7,686 bases of DNA from the NCBI GenBank assembly GCA_937860285.1, contig CALMBS010000490.1, forward strand, positions 1 to 7,686, given 5' to 3'. The notes beneath the pieces are model-generated. The model searched no databases, had not been told where the DNA came from, and saw nothing but the letters and a program-made list of their open reading frames with translations. Below, piece after piece: positions 1 through 5,551 of the stretch (positions are counted from its first letter, which is position 1; the number at the start of each line of letters is the position of its first letter). The position numbers and the translations under genes are program-made. The stretch is from an uncultured Chloroflexota bacterium (lineage in GTDB: Bacteria; Chloroflexota; Dehalococcoidia; UBA2247; RBG-13-53-26).

Positions 1-164
1 TGATCCGGAGCTGGAGCGACCGCGGGGTGGTGATCATCATGGACCGCCGCGTGCAGTCCAAGAGCTACGGCCGGGTCTTCCTGGACTCGCTCCCGAAGTG
101 CACGGTGAAGAGGGGCGGGCTGCGCCAGTTGCCTCAGGAAGTGGTGAACTGGCTGGGCGACTGA
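1..164 (+). CDS. dinG: DinG/Rad3-type ATP-dependent DNA helicase, C-terminal fragment
   Basis: This is the last 53 codons of a gene that enters from the left edge; the first full codon is at position 3 and the TGA stop at 162-164. The fragment starts in the IRS of helicase motif VI. It continues with the family's C-terminal pattern: a hydrophobic strand (VVIIMDRR), then YGRVFLDSLP and a short basic tail. That pattern is known from superfamily 2 XPD/DinG helicases, which unwind DNA 5' to 3' using ATP and often carry an iron-sulfur cluster. The Walker motifs and any cluster cysteines lie outside the window, so the exact subfamily (DinG, YoaA, or an exonuclease-fused form) cannot be decided. Its last 31 bases overlap the end of the convergent zinc-binding gene. 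Confidence 0.8.
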   Translation, partial: IRSWSDRGVVIIMDRRVQSKSYGRVFLDSLPKCTVKRGGLRQLPQEVVNWLGD

Positions 165-364
165 CGGTCGGCGCTCAGGCTGGGCTCGCAGTTGCGGCAG
201 ATGAAGCTGAGACCGCAGGTCTGCTCGTGAAAGAAGTAGGAGCCGCACTCCTTGATGTTGGCCTCGGTGGACCAGGCCAGGTGAAACCCTCCACCGCAGA
301 GGCGGCAGCGGGACACGTTGTCATCCTCCAGGGCCTCGCCGCAGACACAGCACACTTGTTCCAT
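134..364 (-). CDS. Small cysteine-rich zinc-binding protein, PHD/RING-like, unknown function
   Basis: This encodes a 76-residue protein that I cannot name. It has nine cysteines (5, 6, 8, 20, 23, 40, 50, 56, 59) and two histidines (28, 46). The order C5-x2-C8, C20-x2-C23, H28, C40/H46/C50, C56-x2-C59 resembles a cross-brace that holds two zinc ions, as in PHD or RING folds. The last 16 residues are polar and probably disordered. The start chosen is ATG at 362-364, because GGGGGAG lies 5 bases upstream; a longer reading to 403 has no such site. One base separates this ATG from the stop of the CCA gene, so translation is probably coupled. The 3' end overlaps the end of the convergent helicase gene. 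A regulatory or protein-binding role is possible, but nothing in the sequence fixes a function. Confidence 0.72.
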   Translation of the reverse strand: MEQVCCVCGEALEDDNVSRCRLCGGGFHLAWSTEANIKECGSYFFHEQTCGLSFICRNCEPSLSADRQSPSQFTTS

Positions 365-365
365 A

Positions 366-1613
366 TCATCTCCCCCGGGACAGCCAGCGCTGCACCAGAT
401 CAATCTCGTCTTGCCTGCTCTCTATCTTACCATCCAGCCTGGCATCCTGCAGGGCTTTCAGGGTCCGTCCCAGCCGGCGTCCGGACGGGACCCCCATCTT
501 GAGCAGGGCATCGCCGTCCAGCTCTGTCCGGACGTGGCGCCACTGCGTCAGGTAGAGGTCCAGCAGCTCCCGGACCAGGGCCGAGTCCGCGGCGATGGCG
601 CCGGCCAGGATGGACGACGGGGAGAAATCGCGGAGGAGGCGGCAGACGGCGCTGGGCGCCAGGCCCGGCTCCTCCAGCGACGGCGTCAGCTCCCGCAGGC
701 GGGCGCCGTCCATAATGGCCCGGGAGACCGAGGCGGGCGTCTTCAGGCGGGTGGTCAGATCCCGGCAATCCGGCAGTGGGGCCCGGCTGGTCATGAGGGC
801 GTAGTACAGGTCCGGCGCAGCCCCCGGAGCCGCTTCGCGGGCCTTCACGAACAGCCCCTCGAACCCGGCCCAGCCCTCCAGGGCCGGGTGGACCCGGGCC
901 AGCAGGCCCAGCTCCCCGGCCCGCCGCAGCGCCTTCTCCGGGCTCTCCTCCTTCAGTATCAGGTCCACCTCGTGCCGCAGGCGGTCTCCCGATATGGTGC
1001 CCAGCGTGACCGCGTTCCGGCGCAGCAGCTCCTCCGTGGATGCCTCGAGCCGGAAGCCGAACCGCTGCTCGTAGCGCACGGCCCGCAGCATGCGGGTGGC
1101 ATCGTCGACGAAGCTGCCCTCGTGCAGGATGCGGATGAGGCCCTCCTCCAGGTCCTGCTGCCCGTCGAACGGGTCCACCAGATCCCCCGGACCGTCGGGC
1201 AGAAGCCGCAGGGCCATGGCGTTGACGGTGAAGTCCCGCCTGGCCAGGTCGTCATGAAGGGATCCCGACCGGACCCGGGGAAGGGCCCCGGGGCGGACGT
1301 AGGTCTCGGCCCGGGCCATGGCCAGGTCGACGGTCTGTTTCCCCAGGCGCACCTTGGCGGTGCCGAAACGGTGGTGGACCACCAGCTTCCCGCCGGCCTG
1401 CTCAGCCAGCGCCTCTGCCAGGCCGATGGCGTCGCCCTCCACTACCAGGTCCAGGTCGGAGCTGGACCGGCCCAGCAGCAGGTCCCGCACCACCCCGCCG
1501 ACGAGGTACAGCTCCACGCGGCGCGCGGCCGCCAGCGCGCCGGCCTCCCGAACCAGGGCCAGCGCCTCCCCGGGGAGGTGCTGCTGCATCAGTGTGGCGA
1601 TGTCTGGTGACAC
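366..1613 (-). CDS. cca: CCA-adding tRNA nucleotidyltransferase (class II polyA-polymerase family)
   Basis: The predicted enzyme adds or repairs the 3' CCA (or part of it) of tRNAs in the cytoplasm, using CTP and ATP. It has 415 residues counted from the GTG at 1611-1613. The head domain shows LVGGVVRDLLLG (about 37-48) with the nucleotidyl-transfer DLD at 53-55. RRDFTVNAMA follows (about 125-134), then LVDPFDGQQDL, RAVRYEQRFGF (about 177-187) and the base-selecting region SGDRLRHEV (about 208-216). The remaining 200 residues are the helical neck, body and tail; there is no HD or CBS domain. GTG 1613 is preferred to GTG 1649 because GAGG lies 8 bases upstream and the earlier GTG sits inside the likely promoter. 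Sequence alone does not tell a full CCA enzyme from a CC-adding or A-adding one. The gene is first in an operon with the zinc-binding protein. Confidence 0.92.
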   Translation of the reverse strand: MSPDIATLMQQHLPGEALALVREAGALAAARRVELYLVGGVVRDLLLGRSSSDLDLVVEGDAIGLAEALAEQAGGKLVVHHRFGTAKVRLGKQTVDLAMARAETYVRPGALPRVRSGSLHDDLARRDFTVNAMALRLLPDGPGDLVDPFDGQQDLEEGLIRILHEGSFVDDATRMLRAVRYEQRFGFRLEASTEELLRRNAVTLGTISGDRLRHEVDLILKEESPEKALRRAGELGLLARVHPALEGWAGFEGLFVKAREAAPGAAPDLYYALMTSRAPLPDCRDLTTRLKTPASVSRAIMDGARLRELTPSLEEPGLAPSAVCRLLRDFSPSSILAGAIAADSALVRELLDLYLTQWRHVRTELDGDALLKMGVPSGRRLGRTLKALQDARLDGKIESRQDEIDLVQRWLSRGR

Positions 1614-1639
1614 TCTTGCGGCCTCAGAACCGTGACCGT

Positions 1640-1668
1640 ATTGTGCCACGGATGCCGGCCGGGATCAA
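1640..1668 (-). promoter_or_regulatory. Predicted promoter of the cca operon
   Basis: On the - strand a -35 box TTGATC (1668-1663) and a -10 box CACAAT (1645-1640) are separated by 17 bp. Each box matches the consensus at four of six positions. Transcription would begin near 1633, about 20 bases before the GTG at 1613. This leaves room for the GAGG ribosome binding site and excludes the upstream GTG at 1649. Confidence 0.5.
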
Positions 1669-1818
1669 TCGCGGGGTTCCCGCCAGCGGGCGCGGCGCTG
1701 CGGAGAAAGACCACGAAATAGAGAGCCCCAGCGAGCAAATACGGGATGGCCGCGTAGGGGTCAGATGCTCCTTGCCATGCCAGTGGCCGGAAATCCCGGC
1801 AGGTGGTTCTGGAGGTCC
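1669..1818. other. Intergenic stretch with no gene recognised
   Basis: These 150 bases lie between the cca promoter and the ncRNA promoter. They contain two short inverted repeats: CCCG/CGGG at 1679-1690 with a 4-base loop, and GCCGG/CCGGC at 1786-1800 with a 5-base loop. Neither is followed by a T run. A - strand reading frame here includes a hydrophobic stretch (IPYLLAGALYFVVFL) but has no plausible start or ribosome binding site in frame, so it is not called as a gene. Confidence 0.5.
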
Positions 1819-1846
1819 TTGACACCGCCCGTCCGGCGACTATAAT
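1819..1846 (+). promoter_or_regulatory. Full-consensus sigma70-type promoter for a non-coding RNA
   Basis: TTGACA (1819-1824) and TATAAT (1841-1846) both match the consensus exactly, with a 16-bp spacer. The predicted transcription start is about 1850-1853. It points away from cca and toward the end of rel, and the transcript it would produce contains no convincing ORF. It is the best promoter match seen in the window. Confidence 0.8.
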
Positions 1847-1849
1847 GGG

Positions 1850-2011
1850 AGTCCTTCTCGGGTGGTCAAACCAGCTAAAGAGACCAGGCAAGCCGGAGCA
1901 ATCAAGGTAGGGTAACACCACCAAGCTCACTCGGGTATCGAGCAGAAGCCGGGAGGCTTCGAAGGCAAACCAAGATCAGGAAGCTGGGAAGGTCACCCGG
2001 GAAGTTTTTTT
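1850..2011 (+). ncRNA. Candidate stand-alone structured RNA, about 160 nt, family unknown
   Basis: The stretch runs from the start site of a perfect promoter to a run of seven T (2005-2011). Its ends pair continuously over 14 bp: 1854-1867 with 1991-2004, including three G-U pairs. A symmetric 3x3 internal loop (AAA/GAA) follows, then a perfect 6-bp helix CCAGCT (1871-1876) with AGCTGG (1982-1987). Two hairpins lie inside: CTCG/CGAG at 1930-1942 with loop GGTAT, and GAAGCC/GGCTTC at 1945-1960 closed by a GGGA (GNRA-type) loop. The only reading frame is 17 codons from a GTG at 1864 without a ribosome binding site. A long rod with paired ends and a central open region is reminiscent of 6S RNA in size and shape. 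I do not recognise conserved 6S, SRP, tmRNA or known riboswitch sequence, so the family is left open. No + strand gene follows, which argues against a riboswitch. Confidence 0.62.
1991..2011 (+). terminator. Intrinsic terminator formed by the RNA's own closing helix
   Basis: The 3' strand of the closing helix (GGTCACCCGGGAAG, 1991-2004) is directly followed by seven T (2005-2011). The partner strand is 124 bases upstream, so the terminator helix encloses the whole RNA rather than a small hairpin. The site lies 13 bases from the rel stop codon on the opposite strand. No T run is seen for rel itself. Confidence 0.6.
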
Positions 2012-2023
2012 ACCGGAAGGCCC

Positions 2024-4159
2024 CTACTCCGACCCGCGCACCACGTTGGTGACCCCGCCGATGCCCTCGATCTTCGACAGCAGCCGCGACAGCTGGGCCA
2101 CGCCCTTGGTCTCCAGGGTGAGGAAGACGGAAGCGGAGTTGTCGCCGTGCCCCTGGGACCTCATGGAGGATATGTTCACGCCCTCGTTGGATACCACCGT
2201 GGTGATGTCCCGCACCAGCCCCACCCGGTCCCAGGCGTCCACCCGGATCCACACCGGGTAGAGCTGGTCCGTTCGACCCCATTCCACGGGCACCAGGCGC
2301 TCCCGCTCCTTCTCGTGGATCACGTTGGGACAGTCCTTGCGGTGCACGGTGACCCCGGTGGTGCGGGTGATGTAGCCGATGATGTCGTCCCCGGGCAGCG
2401 GGCTGCAGCACTTTGCCAGCCGCGTCAGCAGGTCGCCGGAGCCCATGACTTTGACGCCCAGGGGACCGGCGGTGGATGTTGGCAGCGGTCCCTTGACCTT
2501 GGGTTGCTCCTGCTGGGCGGCCAGCTTCAGGGTGACCTGGGTGGCGCTCAGGTCCCCGCAGCCGATGGCGGCGTAGAAGTCGTCCACATCCTCGTACTTG
2601 AAGGTGCGGGCCAGCTCTTCCCGGTTGCCGAGGTCCATCCTCAGCCGCCGGGTCTCCTTCTCCAGGATCTCCCGCCCTCTCTCGATGTTGTCCGACCGGG
2701 CCTCTTTCTTGAACCATTGCCGGATCCTCTCCCTGGCCCGGGAGGTGTTGACGTACCCCAGGTTGGGATTCAGCCAGTCCCGGCTCGGGCCCTTGTCGGG
2801 CTTGCCCACCAGGACCTCCACGGTGTCGCCGTTGCGCAGGTAGGTGGTCAGCGGCACCAGCTTGCCGTTCACCTTGGCCCCGATGCAGCGGTGGCCCACG
2901 CCGGAGTGGATGTGGTAGGCGAAGTCGACCGGCGTGGAGCCCGCCGGCAGGTTCTTGATGTCGCCCTTCGGCGTGTACACGAAGACCTGGTCCTGGAAGA
3001 CGTCGGCCTTCACCAGCTCCAGGAACTGGGCGGTGCCGGTGATCTCCTTGTGCCATTCGAGCAGCTGGCGCAGGCGGGCGATGCGCTGGCCGAACTCGTC
3101 CTGCTTCACCCCCTCCTTGTACACCCAGTGCGCGGACAGGCCGTATTCGGCATTCTCGTGCATCTCGTAGGTCCTGACCTGGACCTCGAGGGGGACGTTG
3201 AAGCACATGACGGTGGTGTGCAGGGACCGGTAGCCGTTCTCCTTGGGGGTGGCGATGTAGTCGTTGAACTCGGCGGCGATGGGGTGCCACAGGCTGTGGA
3301 CAATGCCCAGGGCGTGGTAGCACTCCTCAACCTTGTCCACCAGCACCCTGATGGCGATGATGTCATGGATGTCGTCCAGGTTCCGGCCCAGCTCGGCGTA
3401 CCTCTCCATCTTGCGGTGGATGCTGTAGACGCTCTTGGAGCGGCCGGACACCTTGGCCTTGAGGCCCGCCTTGGCCAGCTCCTTCTCCAGCGTGTCCACG
3501 GCCTCCTTCACCAGCAGCTCCTGCTCGGCTTCCCGCCTGGTGAGCAGGTGCTTGACGTGGCGGTACGTGAGCGGCTCCAGGTTGTAGAAGGCCAGGTCCT
3601 CCAGCTCCGACTGTATCTTCCCTATGCCCAGGCGGTGGGCCAGCGGGCCGTACACCTCCATGGTCTCCCGCGCCACGGCGCGTCTTCTGGCCAGCGGCAG
3701 GGCTTCCAGCGTGCGCATGTTGTGCAGCCGGTCGGCCAGCTTGATGAAGACGACCCTCAGGTCCTCGGCCATGGCCACCAGCATCTTGCGCAGGCTCTCC
3801 GCCTGCAGGTCATCGCGGGTGGGCTTCTCGGCCACCTGGCCCGATATGTGGCTCAGCTTGGTCACCCCGTCCACCAGCCTGGCCACGTCCGGGCCGAACC
3901 GCTTCTCTATCTCCTCTATGGGCACGCCGCAGTCCTCCGGGACGTCATGAAGGAGGGCGGCCGCGATGGAGGTGGCGTCGAGCTTGAGGTCCGCCAGGAT
4001 GGCCGCGGTCTCCAGGGGATGCTGCATGTAGGGCTCCCCGGACCGCCGGAGCTGGCCCTCGTGGGCCTTCAAGGCGAAATCATACGCCTGCCTGATGGTA
4101 GCCAGCTTGTCTGAGGACAGATAAGCCCGGGTGAGCTCAAGAAGGTGAGAGACCTCCAT
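2024..4159 (-). CDS. rel: Bifunctional (p)ppGpp synthetase/hydrolase, Rel/SpoT family
   Basis: This is the cytoplasmic stringent-response enzyme that makes (p)ppGpp from ATP and GDP/GTP and breaks it down. It has 711 residues from ATG at 4157-4159, close to the usual length. The HD hydrolase domain (about 20-170) keeps H47, H71-D72, E75-D76 and D143 in LADRLHN, so hydrolysis should be intact. The synthetase domain (about 235-345) shows GRSKSVYSIHRKM (239-251), IAIRVLV and DYIATPKENGYRSLHT (300-315). TGS is at about 386-450, a zinc-finger-like segment with C583, C584, H606 and C610 follows, and the ACT domain is at about 636-705. The synthetase motif just before YIA reads EFND (297-300), closer to the EXDD of RelA than to the RXKD of most bifunctional enzymes. 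An upstream extension to 4384 is rejected because it runs through the promoter region and into the divergent gene. Confidence 0.95.
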   Translation of the reverse strand: MEVSHLLELTRAYLSSDKLATIRQAYDFALKAHEGQLRRSGEPYMQHPLETAAILADLKLDATSIAAALLHDVPEDCGVPIEEIEKRFGPDVARLVDGVTKLSHISGQVAEKPTRDDLQAESLRKMLVAMAEDLRVVFIKLADRLHNMRTLEALPLARRRAVARETMEVYGPLAHRLGIGKIQSELEDLAFYNLEPLTYRHVKHLLTRREAEQELLVKEAVDTLEKELAKAGLKAKVSGRSKSVYSIHRKMERYAELGRNLDDIHDIIAIRVLVDKVEECYHALGIVHSLWHPIAAEFNDYIATPKENGYRSLHTTVMCFNVPLEVQVRTYEMHENAEYGLSAHWVYKEGVKQDEFGQRIARLRQLLEWHKEITGTAQFLELVKADVFQDQVFVYTPKGDIKNLPAGSTPVDFAYHIHSGVGHRCIGAKVNGKLVPLTTYLRNGDTVEVLVGKPDKGPSRDWLNPNLGYVNTSRARERIRQWFKKEARSDNIERGREILEKETRRLRMDLGNREELARTFKYEDVDDFYAAIGCGDLSATQVTLKLAAQQEQPKVKGPLPTSTAGPLGVKVMGSGDLLTRLAKCCSPLPGDDIIGYITRTTGVTVHRKDCPNVIHEKERERLVPVEWGRTDQLYPVWIRVDAWDRVGLVRDITTVVSNEGVNISSMRSQGHGDNSASVFLTLETKGVAQLSRLLSKIEGIGGVTNVVRGSE

Positions 4160-4168
4160 TGTGGATCG

Positions 4169-4197
4169 AGTATAGGTCTGGCCAAAATACGCGTCAA
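4169..4197 (-). promoter_or_regulatory. Predicted rel promoter, near-leaderless
   Basis: On the - strand TTGACG (4197-4192) and TATACT (4174-4169) are separated by 17 bp. Only nine bases separate the -10 box from the rel ATG at 4159, so transcription should begin 0-3 bases before the start codon. No ribosome binding site is present, which fits a leaderless mRNA. Confidence 0.65.
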
Positions 4198-4210
4198 GAT
4201 ATGTCAACAT

Positions 4211-4240
4211 TTGACCCAACGCAAGGCTCGAAGGTATGAT
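4211..4240 (+). promoter_or_regulatory. Predicted promoter of the DUF2344-phosphatase operon, leaderless
   Basis: TTGACC (4211-4216) and TATGAT (4235-4240) are separated by 18 bp. The GTG start at 4247 lies seven bases after the -10 box, which is where transcription would begin. It is back to back with the rel promoter, and the two -35 boxes are 13 bp apart. The sequence GTCAA-CAT-TTGAC (4203-4215) between and within them is an inverted repeat that could bind a shared regulator. Confidence 0.62.
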
Positions 4241-4246
4241 GGACCA

Positions 4247-4894
4247 GTGCAGCGACTCAGGCTCAGGTTCTCCCGCGGCGAGCAGCTCAAGTACATCTCT
4301 CACCTTGACCTGATGCGCCTCTGGGAAAGGACGCTGCGGCGGGCCGGCGTGCTCATGGCCTACTCCGAGGGATTCTCGCCCCACCCGCGCATCTCGCTGG
4401 CGGTACCCCTTCCCATCGGGGTGACGAGCGAAGCGGAGCTCATGGACGTCGTCGTCAAGAAGGCGGTCTCGCCCTACTTCTTTCTTCAGAACACGAAGCC
4501 GCAGCTGCCGCCGGGGATCGAGATCCTGGAGGTCCAGCAGGTGGTTCTTACCGCCCCCTCGCTCCAGTCGCTGACCCGTTTCCTCGAGTATCGCGTGTCC
4601 GTCAGGTCAGAGGGGACGGAGGAGGAGGTCCGGGGGGCCATAGAGACCACCCTCCGGGCCCGGGAGCTGCCCTGGCACCACATGAGGGACACCGGCCCCA
4701 GGCACTATGACCTGAGACCGCTCATCGAGGAGCTGCGGTTGGAGGGGTGGGAGGACGGTGTGGCCACGCTGGGCATGAGGCTTCGGTGCGATGCCAACGG
4801 CACCGGCCGCCCGGAGCAGGTCACGGCGGCGCTGGGCCTGACCGCGCACCCCGGCCTGGTCCATCGCACCAGGATTATTCTGGCAGGGAGCTAG
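4247..4894 (+). CDS. TIGR03936 / DUF2344 radical-SAM-associated protein, stand-alone
   Basis: This encodes 215 residues that match the TIGR03936/DUF2344 family. The signatures seen are KYISHLDLMRLWERTLRRAG (15-34), then AYSEGFSPHPRIS (38-50) and PLPIGVTSEAELMD (54-67). The family is known as a domain fused to, or encoded near, TIGR03960-type radical SAM proteins, and its biochemical role is unsettled. This protein has no CxxxCxxC cluster motif, so it is the associated domain alone. Conserved signatures begin within a few residues of the GTG at 4247. The open frame continues back to 4145, but that part is promoter sequence and overlaps the start of rel. The stop is one base before the ATG of the phosphatase, which indicates an operon with coupled translation. 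The usual radical SAM partner or RNase E/G gene is not in the window. Confidence 0.85.
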   Translation: MQRLRLRFSRGEQLKYISHLDLMRLWERTLRRAGVLMAYSEGFSPHPRISLAVPLPIGVTSEAELMDVVVKKAVSPYFFLQNTKPQLPPGIEILEVQQVVLTAPSLQSLTRFLEYRVSVRSEGTEEEVRGAIETTLRARELPWHHMRDTGPRHYDLRPLIEELRLEGWEDGVATLGMRLRCDANGTGRPEQVTAALGLTAHPGLVHRTRIILAGS

Positions 4895-4895
4895 C

Positions 4896-5504
4896 ATGAA
4901 ACTGATTCTGGTACGTCACGGCGAGACAGAGTGGAACAGACAGCGCCGGATCCAGGGCAGCCGGAGCGATACCCGTCTGAGCCAGGAGGGCCTGAAGGAA
5001 GCGGACCGGCTGGCTGCGGCGCTACGGTCGGAGCCGATAGATGCCATCTACTCCAGCCCCCTGAAGCGCGCCGCCGAGACGGCACAGATACTGGCCGATG
5101 CCTGCAAAGTGCCGGTCAGGCTGGTCGACGAGCTGAGGGAGATCGACCTCGGTGAGCTCGATGGCATGTTTGAGCGCGAGCTGACCGGCCGCTACGAGGA
5201 GGCCTGGAAAGGGCTGAGGGAAGGGAATGCGTCCACCCCGCTGCCCGGCGGGGAATCCCTCCAGGATGTGCAGACGAGGACCTCGTGGGCCATCGACCGC
5301 ATGCTGGAAAGGCACGTCGACGGAACGGTTGTCGTCGTGGCCCACCTCCTGACCAACCTGGCCATCCTCTGCCAGGCGCTGGAGATGGACCTCAGCCAGG
5401 TGATTCAGCTGAGGCAGGCCCCGGCCTCCATCACGGTGCTGGACATGACCACCCGGGGCAACAGCCTGGTGCGGTTCAACGACACCTGCCACCTGGAAGG
5501 CTGA
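4896..5504 (+). CDS. Histidine phosphatase family protein (phosphoglycerate-mutase-like)
   Basis: This is a 202-residue cytoplasmic enzyme of the histidine phosphatase superfamily. LVRHGETEWN at 5-14 carries the RHG motif, with H8 as the phosphorylated histidine. R58 in SSPLKRAAETA, E82 in LREIDLGELDG and H150 in VVVVAH complete the active site. The residues after H150 are LLTN instead of the common GGVIR, and are followed by LAILCQALEMDLSQ. This points to a subgroup of small phosphatases rather than a glycolytic mutase. The substrate cannot be read from the sequence; candidates include phosphosugars, alpha-ribazole phosphate and other small phosphoesters. The start is supported by GGGAG five bases before ATG 4896. 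One base separates it from the DUF2344 stop. Confidence 0.9.
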   Translation: MKLILVRHGETEWNRQRRIQGSRSDTRLSQEGLKEADRLAAALRSEPIDAIYSSPLKRAAETAQILADACKVPVRLVDELREIDLGELDGMFERELTGRYEEAWKGLREGNASTPLPGGESLQDVQTRTSWAIDRMLERHVDGTVVVVAHLLTNLAILCQALEMDLSQVIQLRQAPASITVLDMTTRGNSLVRFNDTCHLEG

Positions 5505-5507
5505 GGG

Positions 5508-5551
5508 CGTCGCGCCTAACGCGACGAAGGCGGCGCCGCCCTCCCGGCGGC
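5508..5551. terminator. Paired hairpins between convergent genes, possible bidirectional terminator
   Basis: Two strong hairpins fill the gap between the phosphatase stop and the phoU stop. CGTCGCG/CGCGACG (5508-5526) is a perfect 7-bp stem with loop CCTAA. GCCGCC/GGCGGC (5535-5551) is a perfect 6-bp stem with loop CTCCC, and it touches the last base of the phoU stop codon. Neither strand has a T run after them, so they may act without one, pause polymerase, or protect 3' ends. Confidence 0.4.

Noticed and set aside
318..1610. 430-codon + strand frame opposite cca
   Set aside because: The composition is skewed to Gln, Gly, Arg and Pro with no recognisable motif; it mirrors the cca coding sequence.
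1864..1917. 17-codon ORF from GTG inside the ncRNA, as a leader peptide
   Set aside because: It has no ribosome binding site, no gene downstream on the same strand, and lies across the closing helix.
1589..1930. 113-codon - strand frame with a hydrophobic, membrane-like stretch (IPYLLAGALYFVVFL)
   Set aside because: It overlaps the start of cca in another frame, runs across the cca promoter and the ncRNA region, has no start with a ribosome binding site, and the rest of the translation looks random.
1850..2011. Riboswitch or T-box leader
   Set aside because: The transcript ends at a terminator and the next + strand gene is more than 2 kb away, so there is nothing for a leader to control; no known riboswitch core was recognised.
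2010..3323. 437-codon - strand frame within rel
   Set aside because: It is a shifted frame of rel, rich in Arg, Gly and Pro, and is not a frameshifted piece: the rel frame is unbroken from start to stop.
2147..4114. 655-codon + strand frame opposite rel
   Set aside because: The product is a low-complexity Val/Leu/Gln/His-rich string, as expected from the reverse strand of a GC-rich gene; rel on the other strand has clear domains throughout.
4160..4384. 75-codon N-terminal extension of rel
   Set aside because: It would overlap the DUF2344 gene and the two promoters, and homologous Rel proteins begin near the chosen ATG.
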